From Bathymodiolus brooksi (Eukaryota; Mollusca; Bivalvia; Mytilida; Modiolidae), in NCBI GenBank assembly GCA_963680875.1, contig OY804579.1, positions 23,297,804 through 23,361,803 of the forward strand: a stretch of DNA of 64,000 bases, given 5' to 3'. The notes beneath the pieces are model-generated. The model was not told where the DNA came from, made no database searches, and worked only from the letters and a program-made list of their open reading frames with translations. Below, in pieces: positions 10,848 through 22,615 of the stretch (within the stretch, counting starts at the first letter, position 1; each line of letters begins with the position of its first letter). The position numbers were made by a program, and so were the translations under genes.

Positions 10848-11258
10848 TTAAGTTTCCTGTTTATTACAACATTTGGTCAAAGTTTGTTTGTGGCATTTGC
10901 TTGAGCAAGGTATGTTAGATTTACGGCATGAACATCGCATTGTATTACATTTTCCAGCGCAATTACATGTGGATACCAGATTAGCAGTTTCATTTACTGT
11001 CCGGTTTTTCTGGCAAGCTTGAATGTGAGAAATTCCCAATAGTAAATTAGGGTCAATAGAATTTAATCCTGGGAAGCAAACTGTTCTTAAATCAACTAGG
11101 TCTTCATCTGAATAATAGGTTTTCAGTATTCCATCTTTTGAAAATATTTTGTAAACGGATTTGGAATCGGTTACTTTTTTTACTTCAAGAACTTTGCATG
11201 GCAATATGTTTGAGTCAGTGTTAGTTCTGTCTACTTTGTGAATTCTTATACCGACAGT
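10848..11258 (-). pseudogene. KRBA2-like integrase C-terminal fragment
   Basis: The frame of the 156-codon open reading frame, from about residue 21 to the end, resembles the C-terminal region of KRAB-A domain-containing protein 2-like, transposon-derived integrases. It has a basic stretch IHKVDRTNTDSNILPCKVLEV, typical of the segment after the integrase core, followed by a cysteine-rich module CNCAGKCNTMRCSC and CSSKCH that looks zinc-binding. The catalytic integrase core is absent. Upstream it is fused in frame to a scrap of reverse transcriptase, so it is not a normal gene end. The stop codon at 10848 could be the original terminus. Identification is by remembered family pattern. Confidence 0.55.
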
Positions 11259-11700
11259 GTCACAGTTTGCACCTATATGTATATCGACTGTCTGTTGAAA
11301 AACACGTCCACCAAGCATAACTAATATGTTGTCAATTTCAGAGAACTTTTTGCAGAATCAGAGTGCTTTGTTTTACAAAATAAGATTTGTCTCTTCCTAA
11401 GACAAGGTATTTGTATCTACGTTGGCCATTATTTTCTATGAGACACAGATGGACTGATTCTTTTAATCTGTCTTTTAGCTTTGAATGAGGAATAGGTGTG
11501 CACAGTGTAGAGAAGTCATATGTTTTAATGTTATTACAGGAGGAGAGGATCCTTGATTGTATGTACTCTAAAAGATCTTTGGAGTTCTTCAGAATCCACA
11601 TCTGATTCACATTACCCATTGAGTATCTAGTGTATAGATTCTTCGTGCCATTTATCCTTATCTTGCTATACAGGGTGTCCGAGTTCGATAATTTTGTTAT
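11258..11700 (-). pseudogene. Decayed reverse transcriptase fragment, Penelope-like type
   Basis: The frame covering 11338-11619, open upstream of its methionine, contains NQMWILKNSKDL and KTYDFSTLCTPIPHSKL; the latter resembles RT motif A with its aspartate. A frameshift near 11320 leads into GGRVFQQTVDIHIGANCD, resembling the next RT motif (Q-x3-G-x-P-x-G-x-N type) with key glycine and proline positions altered. The motif with the catalytic double aspartate is missing because the sequence switches to the KRBA2-like fragment at about 11258. Similar RT sequences are common in bivalves; the Penelope-like label is a best guess. It is clearly dead. Confidence 0.55.
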
Positions 11701-11709
11701 TACCCTTAT

Positions 11710-11919
11710 TTAGGACATCGCAGTACAAAATAATTTGCACCATGGCGAATCTGTTGTTGACTCCATACATTGTTTTGACCTTTCTGTTTCCAGGAGTTTT
11801 GAAACAGTCATTGATTCAGTATTTGTATCAGAATAAACTCCACATAAGATACTTTTCATTGTGTGTCCCATTTTATGGGACAATACTTTGTTGATATTGA
11901 AGGAATTGTTGACCATCAC
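11710..11919 (-). other. Anonymous open frame upstream of RT remnant
   Basis: A 69-codon frame containing KSILCGVYSDTNTESMTV and KLFCTAMS. It lies just upstream of the RT fragment in the same orientation and may be part of the same or another decayed element. I do not recognise a family, and an overlapping frame on the other strand is equally open. Confidence 0.25.
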
Positions 11920-12424
11920 AGTTTAATCTCCGTTTTCAAAACTGAAGCAAAACATGAAGCAAGTTAAAGCTGTGTACGTTGTTATTTTTAGACGTAGACT
12001 AAAGACCTGACTAGATCATGGACATGCCAACGGGTACCCTTGTATTATAAACGTGCAACCACCTATGCTATTTTAGAGCTAGACTTTCCAGTGCACTGGA
12101 CACAATGATACCATGTCGGTGTACAGCTGTTGAATAACGTGATGAAACGTTTATAGCACACATGACATATTAAATGAACATATTTTAATATATTAAATAC
12201 CAGCATGTCATTTAACATCGCCCCTTGGTACCTGTTGCAGAATAGTTAACTTTTGTCATGTACGCATATATACTTGTGTGTTATTGTCAACGATGTGTAA
12301 ATAATGTAGATATGCCTCAAGTGGGCCCCTTTCCATGAAAATAAAGCATTCCTCTTCATCATCTTCTCTAATGTAAAACAGATATTTTCTTAGTAGAACA
12401 AACCACGCACGTCTCTAGTTCGTA
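11920..12424. other. No feature recognised
   Basis: No array, element or coding signal that I can support. Confidence 0.5.
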
Positions 12425-12603
12425 CTACATGTACTCTATGTCCTCGTACCAATCATCTATGGCATTTGAAGCTGCTTCAAATAAATATATCAATACCGCA
12501 CAGGCGCATGACAATCGGAAACGAGTCTGATTGACAGATGTACGTCTGCTGTTCTCATCAAGAACATCAACAGCTACGGTGGCAAGTGTTGACAGATTGT
12601 AAT
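12425..12603 (-). CDS. Possible terminal exon with cadherin-like motif
   Basis: On the minus strand a good acceptor (TTATTGTTTTTAG, ending at 12604) precedes an open frame that reads YNLSTLATVAVDVLDEN, then RRTSVNQTRFRLSCACAV, and ends WYEDIEYM-stop. The first part resembles the last strand of a cadherin repeat (V-x-V-x-V-x-D-x-N), but the usual DND/DNxP continuation is not conserved. Base composition is less AT-rich than the flanks. No partner exon is visible in the window and no clear polyadenylation signal was found. It could be a real last exon, a gene fragment or chance. Confidence 0.25.
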
Positions 12604-12613
12604 CTAAAAACAA

Positions 12614-15084
12614 TAAATGGAGTCAGTCTGAAGACAGACATAGCGTAGTAGTTTGTTGTTGTTACCAAATTAATGCACGGGAGTCGATGAGCCATCACTC
12701 AACACTGTATAATTTCACACGTGTTCTTGTCTGAAAACTTATTACTAGTATGGCTAATTTGAAGATTGCATTACTTTTGGTTAATATAGAAGTATTTTCC
12801 CATGAAAAAAATCGTTTTGATCACATAATGTAAAGACATTATTATTTACACAAAAAACCAACATTTTCCGCATTTAATTGGATTTTTCCGTCTTTTAAAT
12901 GTGTGAAAGTATAAAAAAAAAAATGATGTTGATGATTTAATTTGATGGACTTTTAATTACCGGGGCTTGACAGAATATTTGTTTAAAACTGCAGTGGAGA
13001 AACAAGGTTTCCAACAATTATTTAATAATTATTAGAAATGTCATCATTTGCTTAGCGTTATCAGGAAAACAAATCAACAGATAGATTTATTAATTATTTA
13101 ATGATATTAAAAAATATTGAAATATGCCTTAATTAAAATACATTTCTTTTTACATTTTATGTCATACGTCCCATAAATTAACATTAATGAGACGCGTTAT
13201 AAACGCAGACGACATATCTTGTTCATTATTTTGAATGATACGAATTACTTGTTTTGTTATTTTGATTTATGGAACTAAAGATAAAGAATGTCTTCGTATT
13301 TCAGTCAGCTATACACGATTTGTTTTTAATTCTATGCAAATCGACAGAAACCTAATTTACAGGATAATTTATTGGTCAGGTGCTAACAAAAGATTTTTAC
13401 ATGGGTTTGTCAGGTAATCTTCTACAGTTGTTGCGTTGATCATATTATATTGAACTGCTTGAATTCGTTAAAAACTATTAAAAAGACGTAATTACATCTC
13501 AGTCAAGACAAATATAGTCATTTCATCTTATCATAGTTTTAATTTATCTACGCCTTTTTTTTTCATAGTTTATTTTTCCAAATTAAAGGGTCCATTAAGA
13601 GCATATCAGTAATAAACAAACACAGAAAATAATTACATTACAATCATTAGAAATACATGTATAAGTGAACAAATGAATGAACGAACACATAAGCAGACCT
13701 ATATATTTTGTTTATTGCCTGAACAGTGACCTTCATTATTGTTGCGCAGCGTGTGAGAAAATCTAGAATGACAGTTGAACTGTACATCAAAGAGATCTTA
13801 GATTGCAACAGACAGCTAATAATAATCTACTACGACCTCAAATGTAAAGGGTGGTTAAAATTATTTAGTAATCATTGGACCTCGGGTATGTTTAAAATCA
13901 GATAATAGGCCACCAGGAGTCGATAGAAAAATTTATTTAATTGTGAGGTGAGAAGCAGGCACATACTGATCTACAGTTGAATTCCTTTATTCGATCTGGA
14001 ATAAATAAATATTGTTGACAGATTAATAAAAGAGAGAAGTAAACACGCAAAAATTTGAGAAATAACCAACGGACTCCCTGAGTTTGGCGCTATCCTTGTA
14101 TGGCGCTGTTCTCGTACAAGCCACCGTGAATATAATATCAAACTCAAACCAGTGACTTCCAAGAGTATATCATTGCCCACGTGGTTTACAAATGGCTCTA
14201 AATATATTTTTCTGGTTAATATGAAAATGTATTATTCTTTTGAAGTGCAATGCTTAACATATATAGTAGGTACGACCTTTGGAAAAGCAAATGCAAATTT
14301 AGTTATAGCATTAATATATGTAATAGAGTAATATATGTAATAGAGTAATATATGTAATAGAGAACATAGCGGCCCATTCCATTTCGAAAGAGATTCACAG
14401 TTCCAGTTTTTTTGGTCTCTGTATGTCCTGTTCTATCAACAAACAAATGCTTAATAATTACGGAGGCTTGAATAATGTTATATAAAGGGTGCAGTTTGGA
14501 TGGAGGTTGGGACTGTGTGACTCAGGTTTGAAAGACTATCATAAGTGGCATGTCACTGCAAAGCTTAGTCTGAGCTGATTCAGCTGTTTCTCAAAAAGAC
14601 ATGCATTGGTTGATGGTCAAAATATACAAACAACAAATTTCACATATATTCATGTCTCATTGTCGGTAAGCTGCAGATTATTTGTCCAGCGTAAATATGT
14701 GTGCATAGACGACGTCAATTTGATTGGGACTAGATACACGTAGATTTATATATATTATCAATAAAACATAATCATACAAGTATATACATTCAGGTTTAAT
14801 AATTGTATGTCTACTCGCAACAGTATACATGTACTAACTGATACTAAAACGAATTAGTTTGCGCTGCGCAAAAATATTTGTTTTGCTTGGTGTCTTAGCT
14901 GCTGAAATATTTCCGAGGACAATTTTTAACAGTATATATGATTCTGTTTTATACTTCAAAGAAGACATGTGGACAATCCGTTCTAAATGTCGTCAGTTGA
15001 TCCATCCCCTTATCACCTTATCACGTAAAGTTGTACATCTTACTTCTAGATGTACCCACACATCACGTCTATAAACATCATTGG
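12614..15084. other. No gene recognised; AT-rich DNA
   Basis: Low-complexity AT-rich sequence. It contains only the short 17-bp repeat at 14312-14362. Open frames at 13235, 13971 and 14859 show no recognisable motif. Confidence 0.5.
14312..14362. repeat. 17-bp tandem repeat, 3 copies
   Basis: TAATATATGTAATAGAG repeated three times without change. Confidence 0.95.
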
Positions 15085-15235
15085 TCAAAATTCAAATGGT
15101 TCAAAAGCATTTGTCCTTTTGCCCTTTTTCATTTGGCCATTGTGTTGTCTGTTCCTCGTCGATTTACGAATTCTGATTACCCCTTTGGTATCTTCAAACT
15201 CTTCTTTTTAAGCCAGTGAAACATTAAGATTTAAC
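15085..15235 (+). repeat. Dispersed repeat family H, 5'-truncated copy
   Basis: Contains one copy of the internal segment later seen amplified (TTTGGCCATTGTGTTGTCTG), then GATTTACGAATTCTGATTAC and TTTGGTATCTTCAAACTCTT. It is a monomeric reference for the arrays at 41.9 and 56.5 kb. Confidence 0.65.
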
Positions 15236-15855
15236 TGGTTCTTCATTGTAACTAATTTGCTTTATTTATTTGAATATTTTTATGTTTGATATCTGAAGGG
15301 AACTATTATTTGATATGAAAGATACATATCAATCTGATACTTTTGAAGCGATGCATAATGCTTCCTTATTGTCGTATCGTTGTGACAGTTATCTATCTTC
15401 CAGAGTTCCGTTTTCTACAATTTGTCTAATCCCCTTTTTGTTTTCCATTTTATAGTAAATGTCAATATCTTATGTACTTTTTTTTTATATCAATACCAGC
15501 AACCAACCAATTATTCTAATACAATTGACCAGATATAAGTTGTACATCTAGTGCCTGTAAATTCATTGGAACATTATGCTTATCTCACGGCCATTAAGTC
15601 GAAACCCTGTCATAATGGGTTGTTAGTTCACGATGGAATTATAGGCTATGGAATGTATTTTACATTAAGTCCTCGTCTAGTTTTCCTCTAATTTGGTTTA
15701 AATATGTATTGATGGCGCTTGGTTTTATGATATTCAGAATCTTGTACTTGTTTTCTGCTCCAACATTTCGGAATAAGTATTATCGAGAGAATCGTTTATC
15801 TCATGATACACACCCATTGATAAATCACGTTTATCATGTAACTTACTATATTTTA

Positions 15856-16013
15856 TACAGCGAAACCTGTCTAAACCGAACGCTGAGTAAACCGAAAACC
15901 CGTCCCATCTACTAAATGTCTATGTAATTTGAACCTGTGTAAAGCAAACACCTGTCTAAGCTGAGCAATTTCTTCAGCCCCAAAGGGATTCGGTTTAGAC
16001 AGGTTTTACTGTA
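15856..16013. mobile_element. MITE with pogo/Tc1-mariner-like ends
   Basis: The left end CAGCGAAACCTGTCTAAACC and the complement of the right end, CAGTAAAACCTGTCTAAACC, match at 18 of 20 positions, and the match extends further inward. The element is about 154 bp (15858-16011) and is flanked by TA (TATA on both sides), as expected of a Tc1/mariner or pogo TA target duplication. There is no coding capacity, so it is non-autonomous. Confidence 0.85.
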
Positions 16014-17102
16014 TAAGTAAACATAGTTCATATTACACATAGCCTAAATAGAAGTAATTATAAAATTTGCATTGATTTTATATACTCTTTCTCTGTCACA
16101 ATTAATATTTTTGTAACTTGTTGTTTCAGACTAACTCTCTGATCTCTGAATGTAATTAATTGGAAGATAGTAAATCAACAATATGTTCCGAATCATTTTA
16201 AGTAGATTGCCTTCTGTCTTCGCTTGTATCTATTAACATGTCAGGAAAGTTGTAATCCTGATACAAAAACTAATGAATATTTGATAAATGGTAGCAATAC
16301 ACACCAATATGGCAGTTACAACAGCAATAAAAGCCATTCTTTTCATTTCAATACTGGCTGACTTTCAGCTCCGATTATATTTACTGCCAATGTACCATTT
16401 CATTCCCGTTATCTTGACAACCGCGTAGGGATATATCGGGACTAATTTCAGATATGGCGGTCTCTGATGCCAAAACTGTAGATAACTTATTTGTAATTTG
16501 TTTAAAGCTTCGTGATTTATGATGCTTTGTAACGCGATTGTCTTGAGCTTTAACATAGTACTTCAAATCTCCACCAATTGAATGCAATGATTACATTTGT
16601 CAGAGGTTACAAGATGGATTTTCTCTCTCGCTTTTATCAAAAATCCGTTTTGTGAGGTAACGACCACTAATTGCAATAGTACTACGCAAAGATCAGCACT
16701 AGAAAGAAATAAAAAATAACCTTTGGCGCTTCATCTGACAACGTTATCTTCTTTGATTAGAAGTTCGTCTCAGTTAAGATTAACAAGGTCGGTTGTAGTA
16801 TCCATGATCGGGTTTGTGTCTAATGATAATATAACAAAACAGTCTATGGAACAAAACAAAAAGAAAACGTAAGTATATTTGAATTCCTTCTTCTGATGAT
16901 CTTATGTAAATGGATATAAAAAAAGTACACTTCTTCCTTTTGATACACAAACGGTTATGACTAGTGGGATTATGCTTAATCATTTTAATTAGGAATGCAG
17001 AAGATTGAGAAGAAAAAAATCGATTCAAATAAAACAATTGAAAAGCAAGCAAAAAACAAAACCAAAGGCAACTAGTATTACTGTGAGCACAGATCACTAA
17101 GA
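16014..17102. other. No gene recognised
   Basis: The minus-strand frames 16365-16587 overlap each other in different frames and show no motif. The 116-codon minus frame at 16780-17130 runs into the next repeat element and is not considered real. Confidence 0.45.
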
Positions 17103-17525
17103 TATACCCCCGCTCCCCACATCTGTCCAACCTATTTCCATAACCAAAACATTACTGATTGTTTCGACCAAAAATGAAAGGGACCCTCCTCTCTTCACCG
17201 GTAAGCTGCTGATACAATTTCAAAACATTCTGAGAAACACTACTCAAGTTATCATACGACGTAGGGTAAAAATCCTATTTTCCGTCATATCAAGTCCAAT
17301 AACTCTGGAACGGCAAAAGTGAAAATCATCATAAATGAAAAGACCCTCCTCTCTTCATCGGTAAGCTGCTGATAAAATTTCAAAACATTCTGAGAAACAC
17401 TACTCAAGTTATCCTACGACATAGGATTTGTCTACAGACGGACGGACAGACGGACGGACGGACGGACAGACGGACGGACATGGTGAAACCAGTATACCCC
17501 CCTACAACTTCGTTGCGGGGGTATA
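17103..17525. mobile_element. Repeat element bounded by TATACCCCCGC inverted ends
   Basis: Perfect 11-bp terminal inverted repeats: TATACCCCCGC at 17103-17113 and GCGGGGGTATA at 17515-17525. Inside, a block starting GACCCTCCTCTCTTCA is present twice about 159 bp apart (17183 and 17342), followed by a GGACGGACAGACGGAC run. The right end also forms a local hairpin (GTATACCCCCC to GCGGGGGTATAC). I see no clear target-site duplication. It resembles a non-autonomous DNA element common in molluscs. Confidence 0.6.
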
Positions 17526-18439
17526 CAAATCCAAACAAACAAACAAACAAACAAAGCAATTCCAGATGAAACGAAACACACAAAAAACTATTAATAACAA
17601 GAAAAAGAATAAATAAAAGCCAACCTCGTTTTCATGAACTTGGATGAGGCGATTTCCTTGTTAAATCGAAGTGAAATCATTGATATTGATATTATTGATC
17701 TTGAGTTAAAGTGAATCTGTGCATTGGTAATATATGTTTCCCCTCGGCAGATATCAGGATTGAGGAGAGAGATGAGATCCCATTAGTCGGTTTAACTCCC
17801 CCACATGTTTGTATATATTTTACATGGATTTAAATTTCGATTAGCCTCTGTACGTTGTCACTTTTGTGTTTAGCAATTTGAGGTTTTTTAGAGGGTTTCT
17901 CTTATTTTGTTTGTTGGTTACAGTGTATTATCAAAAATTGTGTTTATTTTCCATAGAAATAACACAGCTTTCACAAAAACAAGATTGAGACAGATTCTTT
18001 GAAAGAGTTTGCATGTGTCGCTCCATGTGTGGTACTCGTCATGTAATACCACTACATGAACACCAGTATTGACGTGCTGTTGATCATAATAATGTTATCA
18101 GGTACTTCAATATGTAAGTTTATCCTGGTGTTTTCATGACATTCACCGTGTAATTCTAACCTACAAAATCAGTATATAGTAAAATCGGGTCAAAGTAGAA
18201 CGTATCCTGCATGTTACAAAGAGAACCTATGTGTAATCAGTTGATACACGGAATGTCGTAATGATTGACTAATCTACCATTTCAGAACTGCCTGCATTTT
18301 GTGACATTTGAATGCATAGTGTGGTATATCTATTCCAATTTCGATAAAATGGAAGTAGAAAAGTATCCATGAGTCACAGTTACGATCACATAGGTAGGTG
18401 TCGTGTTTCTTTGGTATGTAAAAGTGTCTGGTTTAAGAA
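17526..18439. other. No feature recognised
   Basis: Begins with an A-rich AAACAAAC run (17530-17615), then anonymous AT-rich sequence. Confidence 0.5.
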
Positions 18440-18625
18440 CCAGGAACCGTTTTTTTATCCTTCACGAGCACCTGGGTTCACCCTCGGGTTATTTGGCGGA
18501 TCTATGTAACTAATTTTAAGTTTTCTGTGTTGTATTGTGTGTTGTTTGTCTTCGCTTTGTGTCTAGTGTTGCCTGCGTCTCAGGATAATCCCTTCTTGGT
18601 TGCCCCTTCGGCTTTCTATAGCGTT
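18440..18625 (+). repeat. Dispersed repeat family H, strongly diverged copy
   Basis: GAGCACCTGGGTTCACCCTC, TTTTAAGTTTTCTGTGTTGT and TTGTTTGTCTTCG follow the order expected of family H, compared with 20.18-20.30 and 56.44-56.54 kb. The match is weak downstream. Confidence 0.4.
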
Positions 18626-19936
18626 TAGTAAAAATATTATGATGTTCTAAAAGCCCTATATATTATACATATATTTACTTCTTCGGTATATACCAATATT
18701 GGGACGGACAGAAACGATGCCAGTCAGGAGAGGTAATCGCGTGAAATGAAGACCCTGATGCAAAAGTGTATAGACAAAATATCAAACTAAGCAACACATT
18801 CTGGGACAACAAACACTTCTACAAAAAGTCTAAATAGAGAAAAGAAAAAGACAATGACATAAAGCAAAAACTAATAGTGTCCAATAAAGAGCACCCGTGG
18901 ACAAAATAAAATGCCACGAACGGAAACGGAAGTGAACCCGTCGTTCCCAAAGACAGTAAAGGAAGCAACGATTGATGCACATAAATTGAGAGTCAGAAAT
19001 TCTAAGCAAAAATTTGCCTAATTTTGGTAAAAAATGTAGGAAAATAGTGCGTCATTAAATGTTTGTTTCTTGCAGTTTGAAATATGTGACAACACATTTT
19101 GCCATTATATCACACATTTAGGTAAGGTTCCTCCTATAACTCACTTAGCATTAGAAAAATAGGTTTCTCTGATTTCTAATGCGCATTTTTGTTTATTGAC
19201 TTTTGATTGGGGTATCTCTTCTTCCCTGTTCCCTCACACGATATATATTGTAAAATGTATTTATTAAGCCAAAAAATACTGGTAATAATACTACCTTGTA
19301 ACCATGCACACCATCCGTAAATGGCGTGACAATCCTACATGGGTATTTGAATTCAATCAAAGGTAGACATATTGAATTACTGTGTTATCAATCAAGCGAC
19401 TGTTAGTAGGGGTGGTCAAAACAAATTGAATACAACGTGTTGACAGATCGGTATTATTAAAATGACAACTCTTCTGATTTAGCACCGACTTCAAAGCTCT
19501 ACCGACGAATTCGATAATAAGAAAGGATAAAAATGGCGTGTTAACTGTCAAATTTAACTATCGAAGATACCAATACCTGTCATTATAATAATTGCATATA
19601 TTTACGCTAAGACTAACCATGAGCATTTACCTGTGTAAATGAGATGTAATAAGGGTCTTTATGTAGAAAAGAGAAGATTACATGTAATTTGATACTTACC
19701 TTTAATTGAATTCTGCATAGTTTATTATAAAAACGCGATGAGAAATAGTTTCATTATGGTGACAATTTTAACTGATTACCTTTTACATACCAGACATTGG
19801 TATTGGCACACCAGTCAGGAATTAACTTTCTGGTAAAGTTTGTGGTTCATATCATGATTTTCTTGATATAAGGTTGCTGATAACCAGAAAGCTACTGAAC
19901 CCAATGGTTGCTAGTGATTATGTTGAAGTCACCACT
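18626..19936. other. No feature recognised
   Basis: Anonymous AT-rich sequence; the 64-codon minus frame at 19357 has no visible family resemblance. Confidence 0.5.
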
Positions 19937-20085
19937 GCGTAGGTTTTACACTCGCCATCATGACTCTGTCAGAAATGAACACGGGCGTAGGTTTTGCACT
20001 CGCCACCATGACTGCGTCAGAAATGAACACGGGCGTAGGTTTTACACTCGCCACCATGACTGTGTCAGAAATAAACACGGGTATG
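19937..20085 (+). repeat. 48-bp tandem repeat, 3 copies
   Basis: Units start at 19937, 19985 and 20033 with GCGTAGGTTTTACACTCGCC and end in TCAGAAATGAACACGG. Because 48 is a multiple of three, an open frame of 16-residue repeats results; I regard it as an artefact. The unit's right part resembles a segment of family H (complement of about 9485-9515), and an H copy follows directly. Confidence 0.9.
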
Positions 20086-20350
20086 TTCTCCTTCTCGTAA
20101 TCACATTCCTATCATTTCTTCATTCCTGACTTATAACCGTAATTATGACAAGAGTAACACGACGGGTGCCACTAGTTGAGCAGGAACTGCTTACCATTCC
20201 GAATCACCCGAATTGACCCCGTGGTTTCTTAAATTGGATTCATCTTGTTCAATCTTCAGTTTTCCGTGTGGTATTTTGTAGATCATCGTTTGTCTTTTTT
20301 CTCTTGCCATAGCATTTAATTATCACTTTGGCATCTTCACACTTTTGTTA
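20086..20350 (+). repeat. Dispersed repeat family H
   Basis: TAACACGACGGGTGCCACTA, GAGCAGGAACTGCTTACCAT, TTTCCGTGTGGTATTTTGTA and ATCATCGTTTGTC are followed by CTTGCCATAGCATTTAATTA and TTTGGCATCTTCACACTTTT. The internal segment that is amplified elsewhere is single and diverged here. Confidence 0.75.
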
Positions 20351-20689
20351 ATGTTGGCTCTAGGCTATATATCTATAATGTATAATGTGTTCTTCCTCTG
20401 CAATCTCAATCATAACGCATTTTATTTTTTTCAGCTCGGAAATCGTTTTAGCACATGGAATATGAACAAGAGAAAACGCATTAAACACAATTTACAACAT
20501 ATTTTCGTAATATCAGCAACAATTAACATTTACTGAAGGATTTTGTGTGTTAAGCTTAGATAAAATATGCACCGGTAAGACTATCATATAAACATAAATT
20601 ATACTGATATATACAAAGAAAGCTGAAACAATCTTTTGTATGGAAAATAACACTATATGTCTTTAATATTTTTTTTATCAATTAATTGG

Positions 20690-21000
20690 GGGACAGTTTG
20701 GGTCCATAAAACTAGCTTAACCCCACCACCTTTTATTGCAGTGCTAGTAGCAAGGAAGACAAATGAGGGGTCATGTATTTGTGTGTTAGGGGTCATGTAT
20801 TTATGTGTTAGGGGTCATGTATTTGTGCTAAGGGTCATGTATTTGTGTGTTAGGGGTCATGTATTTGTGTGTTAAGGGTCATGTATTTGTGTGTTAGGGG
20901 TCATGTATTTGTGTGTTAAGGGTCATGTATTTGTGTGTTAGAGATATCGATTGTGACTCTTTCTACTATTTTTATAATATATTTTAGAACCTTTCTGACA
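20690..21000 (+). repeat. Dispersed repeat family M, copy with internal array
   Basis: GTCCATAAAACTAGCTTAAC, CCACCACCTTTTATTGCAGT and, after the internal 22-bp array, GATATCGATTGTGACTCTTT. The sequence on both sides of the array aligns with the unexpanded copies at 1.2 and 6.1 kb. Confidence 0.7.
20767..20943. repeat. 22-bp minisatellite, 8 copies, inside family M
   Basis: The unit is GGGGTCATGTATTTGTGTGT plus TA, with small changes such as AAGGGTC. The unit is a local amplification of a family M segment found once at 1.25 and 6.18 kb. Confidence 0.95.
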
Positions 21001-21149
21001 TTGTGGTATTTTTGTTTTTGTTTACCATTTCATCTCATTGGTCTCATCTGGTATTAATATCGTATGAAATGTGTAACAAAATATAAACAATACAAAATTA
21101 CTTTATGTGTGCAATTGCACATATCTTTTTACCAATCGTTTTGGAACAG

Positions 21150-21800
21150 GTTTATCTGGGTGTCAGACGATAAGACACAGTCACACTTACTCATCACATT
21201 GGAATAGCGTGTCGGGCAATAAGACAAACAGTCACACAATAAGTTAAGTCACATTAACTCAGCACATGTGTATCCGAGTGTCATATAAGAAGGGAGGTCA
21301 CACTAACTCAACAGGTGTATCGGGATGTAAATCAATATGCCACCAATAAAACTAACTCAATACAAGTTTATCAACAAGTCACATTAATTCAGCACAAGTG
21401 TATCGGGATATCAGACGATAAGAAACTTTCAGTAGATCTACACTAGGTTATGTGATCGTCAGACAATAAGACAGGTCACAACAACTCAACATAGGTGTAT
21501 CAGAGTGCTAGGCAATAAGAAATGTCAGACGAATGAATCAAACCTAGCACAGTGCATCAGTGTATCATACAATGAGACAACAAGACACATAAACACAACA
21601 CCAGTGCAGCGGGATATCATGCAATGAGACAACAAGCCACACAAACACAACACCAGTGCAGCGGGGTATCATACAATGAGACAACAAGTCACACAAACAC
21701 AACACCAGTGCAGCGGGGTATCATACAATGAAACAACAAGTCACACAAACTCAGCACAAGTGCATCGGGGAATCAGATAATGTGAAAGCAAGTCATACTT
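21150..21800. repeat. Degenerate tandem repeat, about 52-bp unit
   Basis: The clearest units are at 21601 and 21653, exactly 52 bp apart (CCAGTGCAGCGGGATATCAT and CAATGAGACAACAAGCCACA). Towards the left end the units decay but keep ATAAGACA, GTCACA-TAACTCA and GTGTATCGGG motifs. This gradient suggests older units on the left and a more recent duplication on the right. Confidence 0.85.
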
Positions 21801-21804
21801 ACTC

Positions 21805-22615
21805 GACATAGCTCTTGGTAATGTCTTGGTTATATTATTGTTCAACGTGTCTCAAATCATTTGTATAAGTAACGTCTATTGGTTATAATGTCTTCTTTGC
21901 TATAGTTGCAATGTCTTGTAAATAGTCAGCTGTTTATGGCGTCGCAAAGTTATCTGCATGGCAGTGTCTTGTCTATAGTTTGCTATACATAAAATATATA
22001 TAGAATAACATTAAAAGTATAACCTTTAGCCCTCATCTGGCTATGGGGAATCAACCAGCATTGTGCATTGCAAATTTGCTGGATAATCTAACAAAGGCAT
22101 TTACTCTAAATATATAGTTGAATAAATCTGGAGTATCGTTGGATACGACAGTATAGAAGTCACTGTGTAAGAAGTATATAACAAGGTCAATTTATACGAG
22201 ATATATCATCTAAAGACATACACCGTGATTGTGAAATGTAGAATAGCAATAAAGGAACTGTTTCTTTACTTTGATTTGTGTATATATGTAATGTTGGATA
22301 GTATCTCATATTCATATATATCCACATCTTTTCTTACTTACTAAATACAATAAAGAGCAGAAGACAATGGCAGCAGTGTATATAAGGTACTGTAGATTAA
22401 AGAATTGCCTATGTTATACTTACATCAAAGTCAATTTTACAAATGTTATTAAAATACATTTTATAGACACACAAGTTTCTTCCAATAGCATCTCACCTAA
22501 AACAAAATATGATTTTTTCTACGAATTGAGAGTTACAACCCTACATATACTAGGGAATTCCTGTATTTGTGCGAACTGTACCAGAAATCCACCTCGTCAT
22601 AAGAGTCAGTGAGTG
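21805..22615. other. No feature recognised
   Basis: AT-rich. The 81-codon frame at 22367-22612 has no visible family resemblance. Confidence 0.45.

Noticed and set aside
20767..20943. Interstitial telomere repeat
   Set aside because: TTAGGGG occurs in the unit, but the unit is 22 bp and is derived from family M, not TTAGGG.
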